From positions 1 through 19,702 of the forward strand of contig JAEOUJ010000347.1 of the NCBI GenBank assembly GCA_016839405.1: a DNA stretch of 19,702 nt. Direction: 5' to 3'. Made by a program: the position numbers and the translations under genes. A model generated the notes under the pieces. It saw only the letters and a list, made by a program, of their open reading frames with translations. It made no database searches and had not been told where the DNA came from. The DNA comes from Candidatus Gerdarchaeota archaeon. Lineage in GTDB: Archaea; Asgardarchaeota; Heimdallarchaeia; JABLTI01. This document shows, piece after piece, positions 13,441 to 19,702 of this stretch. How positions within the stretch are numbered: the first letter of the stretch is position 1; each line of letters opens with the position of its first letter.

Positions 13441-15021
13441 ATGTCTATTAGAAAAAAAATAGTAACAATTACCACACTTCTAATTTTTTCTACAAATTTT
13501 TTATCAATAATTACAAATAATTATGTTGCGAGTATAAGTGATTGTAATATTAGTATTGATGATTATATTTTCAGTACTTATTTAGGGGGATCTGGTGAAG
13601 ATCTAGTTCATAATTCAATCATTGATTCTAATGATAACATTATCATAGCAGGTGTTACAAGTTCTGAAAATTATCCAACAATCAATGCTTATCAAGAAAA
13701 TTACAATGGAGGGGGTGATTCATTTATTTCAAAAATAAGTTCAGATGGACAAGAAATTATCTTCTCTACATTTTTAGGTGGATCTGACTTAGATATTGTA
13801 AGTTCCGTTAAACTTGACAATTATGGTAATATTGTCGTAACAGGTTTTACATATTCATCTAATTTTCCAACTTTAAATCCAATTCAAGCAGAATTAAATG
13901 GTACTAGTGATATATTCATCAGTAAATTTAATCCTGATGGTATTTTGCTTTATTCAACATTTTTTGGTGGTAGTGGTTTAGATACAGGTCGAGATTTAAC
14001 TTATGATTCTAACAATAACTATATTTTAACTGGTCATACTACATCAAGTGATTTTCCAATCACCAATGATGCATTTCAAGATAGTTTTGGTGGTGGCACA
14101 GATGATGCTTTTATTTTACAATTGGCAGAAAATGGACAAACAGTACTATATTCAACTTTTCTAGGTGATGATGGCATAGATGGAGGTACACAAATTATAA
14201 TAGATAACCAAGATTGTGTAGCTTTTTGTGGAACTACTAATTCAACAGAATTTAATACTACAATCGATGCCTATCAAACAACTTTCAATGGTGGTATTAA
14301 TGATTGTTTTATTGCTTTTTTTAATTTAACAAACAAAGAGATAATTTACTCTACTTTAATAGGTGGTAATGAAAATGAAATGCCTTGGGATATAACTTTT
14401 GATAATAATTTTAATCTAATTATCACAGGATATACACATTCAAGCAATTTTCCAACATCAGTAGATGCATTTCAAATTATTCATGGGGGAAATGATGATA
14501 TTTTTGTTTTAAAACTGAATAGTAATGATTATTCACTGAACTTCTCAACTTTTTTAGGGGGATCAAATAATGAATATGGAAAGGATTTGAAAATTGATGG
14601 ATGTGGAAATGTACTAGTAATTGGTAATAGCGAATCACCAAATTATCCAATTAGCTCAAATGCATTTCAAGCTACAATAGGTGGTTATAATGATATTATA
14701 TTTAGTGCTTTAGATTCAAAAGGTCAAAATCTAACCTATTCAACTTTCATAGGAAGTCAGAACTACGATAATGGAAATGGATTATCTCTAGATCAAGAAT
14801 TTGATCTAATAATAACTGGATCATCAGATTCAACAAATTTCCATTTAGAGGATCCACTTCAAGATAATAACGCTGGATTATATGATAATTTAATTTGTAA
14901 ATTTGATTTAATCTATGAAGAATCAACTTTAGAAAATCCAATATTACTATCTACAACAAGTTTCATTATTTTTGTAGCAGTTTTAATTATTTTTATTCAA
15001 AGAAAAAGAACAAAGAATTAG
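13441..15021 (+). CDS. Membrane-anchored SBBP-repeat seven-bladed propeller surface protein
   Basis: A 526-residue protein. Residues ~5-22 are a hydrophobic signal segment after the basic MSIRKK. The middle is seven tandem repeats of about 65 residues, each with (F/Y)STFLGGS, a strand ending (I/V)TG, (S/T)NFP, an AFQ-type turn and GG-D-(A/I)F(I/V)-K. This is the SBBP (beta-propeller) signature. The C-terminus has a hydrophobic helix (STTSFIIFVAVLIIFI) and basic tail QRKRTKN. A surface-exposed propeller on a single anchor is expected. The start is ATG 13441, since AGGAGGA lies about 10 bases upstream and the signal peptide begins there; the in-frame ATG at 13345 adds 32 residues without features. 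Its ligand is unknown. The design parallels the LVIVD protein at 119-1345. Confidence 0.85.
   Translation: MSIRKKIVTITTLLIFSTNFLSIITNNYVASISDCNISIDDYIFSTYLGGSGEDLVHNSIIDSNDNIIIAGVTSSENYPTINAYQENYNGGGDSFISKISSDGQEIIFSTFLGGSDLDIVSSVKLDNYGNIVVTGFTYSSNFPTLNPIQAELNGTSDIFISKFNPDGILLYSTFFGGSGLDTGRDLTYDSNNNYILTGHTTSSDFPITNDAFQDSFGGGTDDAFILQLAENGQTVLYSTFLGDDGIDGGTQIIIDNQDCVAFCGTTNSTEFNTTIDAYQTTFNGGINDCFIAFFNLTNKEIIYSTLIGGNENEMPWDITFDNNFNLIITGYTHSSNFPTSVDAFQIIHGGNDDIFVLKLNSNDYSLNFSTFLGGSNNEYGKDLKIDGCGNVLVIGNSESPNYPISSNAFQATIGGYNDIIFSALDSKGQNLTYSTFIGSQNYDNGNGLSLDQEFDLIITGSSDSTNFHLEDPLQDNNAGLYDNLICKFDLIYEESTLENPILLSTTSFIIFVAVLIIFIQRKRTKN
13561..14925 (+). repeat. Seven SBBP protein repeats (about 65 codons each)
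   Basis: Repeats open near DYIFSTYLGGS, IFSTFLGGS, LYSTFFGGS, LYSTFLGDD, IYSTLIGGN, NFSTFLGGS and TYSTFIGSQ. They are diverged at DNA level, so the array is old rather than recently expanded. Repeats 4 and 7 are the least regular. The seventh merges into the stalk before the anchor. Confidence 0.75.
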
Positions 15022-15045
15022 AATTTGTTCTTTATTATTTCTTTT
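15005..15045 (+). terminator. Terminator of the SBBP gene
   Basis: AAAGAACAAA (15005-15014) and TTTGTTCTTT (15024-15033) are a perfect 10-bp inverted repeat with the stop codon in the 9-base loop, followed by ATTATTTCTTTTTT. The rest of the gap to 15309 is AT-rich, and I see no gene in it. Confidence 0.6.
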
Positions 15046-15309
15046 TTAATTAACTTGTCTTTATATAAATTAATGATATACAAGTTTTCAAATCAGAAGA
15101 ATTGTAAAAAAACGATTATAAATTTCTTGATATTTTCTTTTTCATTATATTTAATTTTACAGACAAATATTTCTATTAAAATTTAATCTAATCCAAATAA
15201 AAAATGCTTTCTAACTTTACAAAGCGAAAAAGTATTATTAGTGAAGAATTTATTTTATTGACATATTCTCATATTATTAAATTAATACATTAGATGAGAT
15301 GTGGTATAA

Positions 15310-16002
15310 ATGTTTGATAAACTTAGAAGAAAAGCTACACGAGCAGTTAAACGTGCTGTTGGTGATGCTGTTGAAGATGAAGCTGAACGTCAAGTTGATA
15401 AGCAAGTCAGCAAAGTGAAAAGTGACGCGAAAAAAAGTCAAGATGAAGCAATAAAACATTCATTTCGTGGTATGGTAACTAAAGAAAAAACAGTCACTGG
15501 TGAAATGATTACTGATTTTAACAAATTTAAATCTGAATGGGAAAAGAATGCAGAAGATCCTGCTGATTCAATTTTCTATCTTTTAATTGCTGCATATAAT
15601 TACAGCTCCAAAGATAAAGCAATTGGCGAAGCGATGGCTACAGTTGTACTTTCTAAAGAACATAATTATGAGGATGCTGGCTCTCCATCAGGTTTGAAAT
15701 TTGGTAAAACTAATAAATATCTCTTTGATCAAATGAGAGATGATCCGAATATTGTTAAATCTTATCTTGGAGCAGAATATAAAGAAGATTATAAATTCAA
15801 TGAGAAAAAATTAAAAATGACTTTTCTTGGCATTGTTCCAGATGAAGATAAACATCTAAAGGCAATAATTCAAAGTACAGGAAAAGATTATCCTACTCCT
15901 GTTTCATTAGCTAAAAATAAACATGACCAATGGAAAGTTACAGAATTTTCTTCAATTGCAACTGGTTGTAAAAAACCCGCTTCTGAAGAAGATGATTTTT
16001 GA
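15310..16002 (+). CDS. Soluble protein of unknown function with charged helical N-terminus
   Basis: A 230-residue protein with no signal peptide or membrane helix. Residues 1-50 are very rich in Lys/Arg, Glu/Asp and Ala and should form a charged, possibly coiled, helix. Residues ~55-220 form one folded domain: FYLLIAAYNYSSKDKAIGEAMATVV, SPSGLKFGKTNKYLFDQMRDDPNIVKSYLGAEYKEDYKF, LKMTFLGIVPDEDKHLKAIIQSTGKDYP, and DQWKVTEFSSIATGCKKP. The last segments look like strands that close a small alpha+beta fold. It vaguely recalls an uncharacterised bacterial/archaeal DUF (possibly DUF6935), which I cannot confirm. The tail ASEEDDF is acidic. It is monocistronic between two terminators. No function is assigned. 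Confidence 0.75.
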   Translation: MFDKLRRKATRAVKRAVGDAVEDEAERQVDKQVSKVKSDAKKSQDEAIKHSFRGMVTKEKTVTGEMITDFNKFKSEWEKNAEDPADSIFYLLIAAYNYSSKDKAIGEAMATVVLSKEHNYEDAGSPSGLKFGKTNKYLFDQMRDDPNIVKSYLGAEYKEDYKFNEKKLKMTFLGIVPDEDKHLKAIIQSTGKDYPTPVSLAKNKHDQWKVTEFSSIATGCKKPASEEDDF

Positions 16003-16018
16003 AATAAAATAATTTTAA

Positions 16019-16052
16019 AAAAAATTGTTAAAACAATTTTTTCTATTTTTTA
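16019..16052 (+). terminator. Terminator of the gene ending at 16002
   Basis: AAAATTGTT (16021-16029) and AACAATTTT (16032-16040) pair around two bases, extendable by two A-T pairs to 11 bp. The sequence then runs into TTCTATTTTTT. It lies between convergent genes and may serve both. Confidence 0.55.
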
Positions 16053-16072
16053 TAAATAAACTTTATATTTTT

Positions 16073-16540
16073 TTATTTAATCCAATTCAAAATATCCTTG
16101 CTTTTATTTTGTATTCCTTCAATTTCTCCTTCTCTAAGTGGTCCTTTGGCTTCAACAACCCATCCAGATAACCATTCAGAATAAACGTTACTAACAGCTT
16201 TCCCTAAAATTTTATTGAACCTATTTGCTTGAAATGTAACATTTTTTGTTGGCATTGCATGAGTAACAAAAGAGACGCCAAATTTTATGTTTTTATTTGC
16301 TTTCTTCAACTGATTTTTTAAACCACGTATAAATAATTTGCATTTTAGACTTGTCATAAAAGCTTTAACAGGTGTCCCTATAACAAGAGCATCAGGTGAA
16401 TCGTCAACTACTTGTTTTGGGTTTATATCTTTCACATGATATATTTTTACATCCAACTTTTTTTCAAAAACTTTACCAATCGTTTCAGCAATTCTTTTCC
16501 CATTGCCATATGTAGAATCATGAATTATCCATACTTTCAA
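16073..16540 (-). CDS. Flavodoxin-like FMN protein
   Basis: About 155 residues. It begins with a first strand and the phosphate loop IHDSTYGNGKRIAETIG, a good match to the flavodoxin FMN loop (S/T-x-T/Y-G-N-x-x). It continues with DALVIGTPVKAFMTS (second flavin-contact loop) and GVSFVTHAMPT (third strand and loop). The product is cytoplasmic, either an electron carrier or a regulatory flavodoxin-domain protein. I start at TTG 16540 because GGGTGA lies about 5 bases before it; the GTG at 16549 overlaps that ribosome site. It precedes no obvious partner; the flavin-reductase-like protein of this window is 4 kb away and in another unit. The C-terminus (VEAKGPLREGEIEG) is normal length for the family. 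Confidence 0.8.
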   Translation of the reverse strand: MKVWIIHDSTYGNGKRIAETIGKVFEKKLDVKIYHVKDINPKQVVDDSPDALVIGTPVKAFMTSLKCKLFIRGLKNQLKKANKNIKFGVSFVTHAMPTKNVTFQANRFNKILGKAVSNVYSEWLSGWVVEAKGPLREGEIEGIQNKSKDILNWIK

Positions 16541-16601
16541 ATAAATCACCCAATAATTGATGAGAATTTATTTATTCTCCTAGAATTTAAATAATTGCTA
16601 T

Positions 16602-17810
16602 TTATAATTCATAATTGATCGTTAAATCGATTGCTGCAGCTATTGTTGCTTGACATACTTTTCTTATAAAATCAAAATCTAATTTATCAATTGTATCTGC
16701 TTCTGTATGATAATATGGATATCTAAAATTAGCTGTGTCTGTTACCATTATTGCAGGAATATTTTCTCGCCAAAATGGAGCATGATCTGATCGTAATAAA
16801 TCTCCTCCTTTTTTAGCAATTGTTTCAAATGATAGTGGAACACCAGCTGATATATAGGGTAATTGTATTGATTTATGTTTACAATTTTTACAAAATATTT
16901 TTACAAGTTTTTTTGATTTTTTATCACCTACAACAGCAATAAAATTACCAATCATTTTTCTTGTATTAGTTTTATATTTTGGTAATAATTTAAAAAGGAA
17001 TGTAGGAAATTTTTGAGAATACTTTTTATTAGAAGTAAAACCAACAGTTTCGAGGTTTATCACTCCAAGAATTTTCTTATTTTCTTTAATAGCAGTCTCA
17101 ACCCATTTATTGCTACCAATTAAAGCATTGTTGCCTATCCAATCTGTAAAATTATCTTTTGCAATTAATTTTTTATATAATTCAAGATATTTCAATTCAG
17201 ATTCTGAAAAATTTATTTTCGTGAAGTCATCAGCTAATTTTATAGCTTCTTTAGATGTCTTACTTTTTGCCCTCCATTTTCTTACATTTCTTTGATATTT
17301 TTCTATTCTTTTTCTACTCTCATAGGTAAGGAAACGATTTTCTTTATCAAATAATCCAAATTTTTTCGCTAGATTTTGTAACTTGAAAACATAGGCTGCA
17401 TTAAATTCCTCTAAAGTGAAACTAACATAACGAATGTTTGATGCCTTTTCTTCTTTTGCTAAAATTCTTGCTGTTTCTAACATAACAGCAATTCCTGTTC
17501 CATTATCATTAGCTCCAGGTGAAGAATAGACAGTATCATAATGACTTGTAATTAGTAATTTAGCGTCTTCACTGTCTTCCATATATCCTTCAATATTCCT
17601 AAATATTAAGTCAAATTCTTCTAGTTTGAAGGTTTGTTCTTTTACTTTTAATCCATAATTCTCAAATTGGTTTTTAATATAATCAGCTGTTTCATTTAAT
17701 TTATCAAGCCCATTAATTGGATGTTTTACTCCTTCAATGTGTAGAATGTGTTTATACAATTGTTCAATTTCTACCTTCTCAATTAGTTTCTTTTTCTCCA
17801 TATTTTTCAT
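16602..17810 (-). CDS. M28-family zinc aminopeptidase/carboxypeptidase with large internal insertion
   Basis: A 402-residue cytoplasmic protein with no signal peptide. Family M28 metal ligands are present in order: His90 (ITSHYDTV), Asp102 (GANDNGTG), Glu135 with catalytic Glu134 (FTLEEF), Glu254 (INLETVG) and His368 (YYHTEADT). The RSDHAPFW segment (340-347) is also typical. Between Glu135 and the usual next motif (LIGSNKWVE, ~230) lie about 90 extra, highly charged helical residues (roughly 142-225), where most relatives have only a short link. The fourth ligand is Glu where Asp is more common; both are tolerated in the family. It probably removes terminal residues from peptides. ATG 17810 is taken, with ATG at residue 4 possible since GAGAT lies before it. 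Confidence 0.85.
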   Translation of the reverse strand: MKNMEKKKLIEKVEIEQLYKHILHIEGVKHPINGLDKLNETADYIKNQFENYGLKVKEQTFKLEEFDLIFRNIEGYMEDSEDAKLLITSHYDTVYSSPGANDNGTGIAVMLETARILAKEEKASNIRYVSFTLEEFNAAYVFKLQNLAKKFGLFDKENRFLTYESRKRIEKYQRNVRKWRAKSKTSKEAIKLADDFTKINFSESELKYLELYKKLIAKDNFTDWIGNNALIGSNKWVETAIKENKKILGVINLETVGFTSNKKYSQKFPTFLFKLLPKYKTNTRKMIGNFIAVVGDKKSKKLVKIFCKNCKHKSIQLPYISAGVPLSFETIAKKGGDLLRSDHAPFWRENIPAIMVTDTANFRYPYYHTEADTIDKLDFDFIRKVCQATIAAAIDLTINYEL

Positions 17811-17947
17811 CTCAAATAGCTATTATCAACAAATCCTAAAATGTAAATTAATTTTTAGATTGAATATAAATAGGTTAATTGTAATTTTATATTTTTTTAC
17901 ACAATTTTTTTTAAGCTTTCGAAAATTAATATAATGGTGGGTATGTT
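17811..17947. promoter_or_regulatory. Divergent promoter region of the M28 and six-helix membrane genes
   Basis: For the minus-strand gene, CCTATTTATATTC around 17875-17863 is a TATA candidate about 55 bases before its ATG. For the plus-strand gene, TTTTATATTTTTTT near 17885 is a candidate, and GGTGGG at 17936-17941 is a clear ribosome site 6-7 bases before TTG 17948. Both TATA calls are tentative. Confidence 0.35.
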
Positions 17948-18601
17948 TTGTCTAAAAAAATAAAGAAACCTACGAAGATGATTTTAATAATTAGCTCAAT
18001 TATTGCTTCTATTTTAATTTTATCAGGTATTATGCTTTTTACCATAAGAGGCAAATCTGAAGATCTATTTTGGTGTATAGCATTAAATGGAGCAGCAGGC
18101 TTTATGTTATTATTTCCACCATTAATAACTTGGGGTACTGTTAAAGGAAGAGAAATAGATTTAGTAGAAGAAGAAAAATGGTCAACAACATTAACAGTTT
18201 TATTTGTAATTTTTTTAGTATTAGGAATTTGTTTGATAATAACCGGTATAGTTTATATTTTCTTATACTATCAAGTTTCAAAATTCATGATTGGTGCATT
18301 ATTCAGTTTTTGTGGTATCATTTCACTTATCATCAGTTATGTTATTTTACATAAAAATAATAAAAGAGATGAAAACTACAAACCGAAAGTCTATCTATTG
18401 GAATTATTTGCATACAATTTTCTTTGGATAGCTGTCGTTTTAACAATTGCTGGAATATTCTTTTTCCGTTACTATTCAACTCAATCAATTATTATGCTAG
18501 TAATTGCTGCATTACTTCTTATTGGATTTGGTCTTTCAATGTACTTTTATATGAAAAAGTCAAGAGCTTATAAATTGGATTCATCATCTACCAACTCATA
18601 A
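17948..18601 (+). CDS. Six-helix membrane protein of unknown function, TTG start
   Basis: A 217-residue protein with a basic start (SKKIKKPTKM) and six hydrophobic segments (about 11-33, 40-62, 82-107, 110-132, 150-172, 177-200), ending in a short polar tail. I see no catalytic or binding motif and do not recognise the family. The start is TTG, fixed by GGTGGG about 7 bases upstream; the first in-frame ATG (residue 11) is already at the edge of helix 1 and has no ribosome site. Its 3' end overlaps the convergent gene by 34 bases. Function unknown. Confidence 0.7.
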   Translation: MSKKIKKPTKMILIISSIIASILILSGIMLFTIRGKSEDLFWCIALNGAAGFMLLFPPLITWGTVKGREIDLVEEEKWSTTLTVLFVIFLVLGICLIITGIVYIFLYYQVSKFMIGALFSFCGIISLIISYVILHKNNKRDENYKPKVYLLELFAYNFLWIAVVLTIAGIFFFRYYSTQSIIMLVIAALLLIGFGLSMYFYMKKSRAYKLDSSSTNS

Positions 18602-18972
18602 CCCAATATCTCAGCTTCCTCAATATCTTTCGAAAGGATTTCCCTTTCTCTTCCTTTTGTACTTGCTATGTAAATTGCTCTAATCATAGTATAAAATGAT
18701 GTTGGAACAAACCAAAAGATTGGTGCAATAATAAAAACGAGTATAAATGCAGCCCCAGCAACTCCTATTCCACCTGTTAATTCAGGAACAAAAGCAAAAA
18801 GTATACCAATACAAATTGGTGCCATAATCGATAATGTTACTAAATAAGAATTTCCATTAGCTTTCATTCTTTTTTTATTTCGAAAAACTAATCGATAAAA
18901 AATAATATCTAAAATTAGACTGACTACAGTTGCAATTAAAATAAATATCCCCATAGCTGATTCAGGATCCAT
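18568..18972 (-). CDS. Small membrane protein of unknown function
   Basis: A 134-residue protein with hydrophobic segments at about 6-30, 43-63 and 68-95. A basic loop after the first (FRNKKRMKANG) suggests that side is cytoplasmic. The acidic C-terminal tail (KDIEEAEILGYELVDDESNL) is probably soluble. No recognised family. It starts at ATG 18972, with GGAGAT upstream. It converges on and overlaps the six-helix gene by 34 bases at the 3' ends; both frames look real because each keeps membrane-protein features outside the overlap. Confidence 0.65.
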   Translation of the reverse strand: MDPESAMGIFILIATVVSLILDIIFYRLVFRNKKRMKANGNSYLVTLSIMAPICIGILFAFVPELTGGIGVAGAAFILVFIIAPIFWFVPTSFYTMIRAIYIASTKGREREILSKDIEEAEILGYELVDDESNL

Positions 18973-19379
18973 TATAATATCTCCAATTCTTATCTTTAGC
19001 TAATCTCATTGAGTAACTATTCACATTGATTTATTAACATTATCAATTATGTAAATTCTATATAGCTATAATCAAGAATATAATAAAAACTATGAAAGAA
19101 ATATAATTTAAAAATAGCCAATATTAATTAAAACCTCATTCAACCATTTTCAATTGATTAATCGTTTATGGTCTGATTATTAATACCAATTTATCGAGTC
19201 AAATTTATCACAGAATTACTAAATATTACAACATAACAATCAATGGGATTATAAAATAAATTTTATAACTTTAAAAGAAGAAAAACCTTCAATATATTTC
19301 TGCAAATTTAATATTAGTAATCTTTGTTTAATACTGTTTCTTGAAAATCTTTAATTAATAAAGGAAGAAATAACAAATT
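18973..19379. other. AT-rich intergenic region with divergent promoters, no gene seen
   Basis: About 400 bases of very AT-rich DNA between divergent genes. I see no tRNA, no structured RNA and no micro-gene with a ribosome site. The palindrome TATAGCTATA lies near 19061-19070. AAAGGAAG near 19361-19368 lies 11-12 bases before the ATG at 19380, a rather long ribosome-site spacing. TATA-like stretches are too common here to choose one. Confidence 0.4.
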
Positions 19380-19702
19380 ATGAGATCTCCTAGTAGATTG
19401 AGAACTTTAAGAAATCAATTTAAGCAATTCAGGGTGCCTATTCTTATATTTCTTCTTTTCTGGATTGCGGGTTTCATTGCCTTTTATGTTATTGAACCAC
19501 AAAAAAATTTTTGGAATATATTTCTAATTTCCGTTGCAATAAGAGAAAGTCAAGCAAATGAAACATTCTATAATTTTTACCATTTTCTTTGGCCTTTATT
19601 ATTTGAATTATTAATTCTAACTTTTATTATAACAACAATACAAGAATTCTATGGTTATGATCCAGAAGTTAAAGCAAGAAAATTAGCTTCTCATAAAAGA
19701 AA
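19380..19702 (+). CDS. Partial: two-helix membrane protein, N-terminus of a TrkA-N/RCK-type channel-like protein
   Basis: Only the first ~107 residues are in the window; the gene runs off the right edge. A basic start (MRSPSRLRTLRNQFKQF) is followed by helix 1 (VPILIFLLFWIAGFIAFYVI), a 35-residue outer segment (NFWNIFLISVAIRESQ...), helix 2 (FLWPLLFELLILTFIITTI) and then EFYGYDPEVKARKLASHKR. That last segment resembles the linker leading into TrkA-N NAD-binding (RCK) domains in prokaryotic potassium-channel-like proteins. The outer segment lacks the TVGYG selectivity filter, so it may not be a classical potassium channel. Family call is tentative because the diagnostic domain would lie beyond the edge. 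Confidence 0.5.
   Translation, partial: MRSPSRLRTLRNQFKQFRVPILIFLLFWIAGFIAFYVIEPQKNFWNIFLISVAIRESQANETFYNFYHFLWPLLFELLILTFIITTIQEFYGYDPEVKARKLASHKR

Noticed and set aside
13561..14925. Tandem DNA repeat or recombination array
   Set aside because: The periodicity is at protein level (SBBP blades); DNA copies are too diverged for a DNA-level repeat.
15022..15309. Possible small RNA or riboswitch upstream of the unknown gene at 15310
   Set aside because: Apart from the terminator stem I find only short weak pairings (for example GCTTT/AAAGC), no more than expected by chance.
17737..17934. Plus-strand 65-codon frame upstream of the six-helix membrane gene
   Set aside because: Overlaps the M28 start antisense; a Phe/Ser-rich product typical of AT-rich shadow frames.

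Overview
The window is about 19.7 kb of very AT-rich DNA (GC not counted exactly, roughly 30% or below). It looks archaeal: starts are often TTG or GTG with a clear Shine-Dalgarno sequence, TATA-like boxes sit about 25 bases before some starts, and short stem-plus-U-tract elements end transcripts. The gene mix (two-subunit ATP-citrate lyase, clostripain, beta-propeller surface proteins with C-terminal membrane anchors, M1 and M28 peptidases, nitrilase) would suit an Asgard-type (Promethearchaeota) or other mesophilic anaerobic archaeon. That placement is inference; no marker gene in the window proves it. I see no rRNA, tRNA, CRISPR array or insertion sequence.

Layout. (1) 119-1345, minus: a membrane-anchored LVIVD-type seven-repeat propeller. 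(2) 1492-4892, plus: aclB-aclA, a two-gene operon with a 4-base ATGA overlap, encoding an ATP-citrate lyase that splits citrate to acetyl-CoA and oxaloacetate. (3) 13298 down to 4900: a long run of minus-strand genes. In transcription order it holds a nitrilase, a flavin-reductase-like protein, a membrane protein with a metalloprotease-like HEFLGH motif, a winged-helix protein, two previously unannotated micro-genes of 29 and 27 codons, a secreted and anchored clostripain (C11) protease, and an M1-type metallopeptidase followed in the same frame, after one TGA, by a TPR segment. (4) 13441-15021, plus: a seven-repeat SBBP propeller with signal peptide and C-terminal anchor. (5) 15310-16002, plus: an unknown soluble protein. 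(6) 16540-16073 and 17810-16602, minus: a flavodoxin-like protein and an M28 zinc peptidase. (7) 17948-18601 and 18972-18568: two small membrane proteins whose 3' ends overlap. (8) 19380 to the right edge: the start of a two-helix membrane protein resembling the N-terminus of TrkA-N/RCK ion-channel proteins.

The most interesting part is 9188-9761, which looks like ordinary intergenic DNA but is not. It holds two tandem micro-genes whose products share the C-terminal core RIKFALMTG. All nucleotide differences in those nine codons are synonymous, which points to selection on the peptide. Each micro-gene is followed by a strong RNA hairpin. The stem behind the second one is 19 bp, reaches back into the peptide's own 3' coding end, and runs into a U-tract just before the clostripain gene, the layout of a translation-coupled attenuator. 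Upstream lie a TATA box, a direct repeat and a 15-base palindrome. Clostripain-type proteases commonly cut after Arg, and an Arg directly precedes the conserved core. A peptide-protease signalling or regulatory system is therefore a testable idea; it is inference, not demonstrated.
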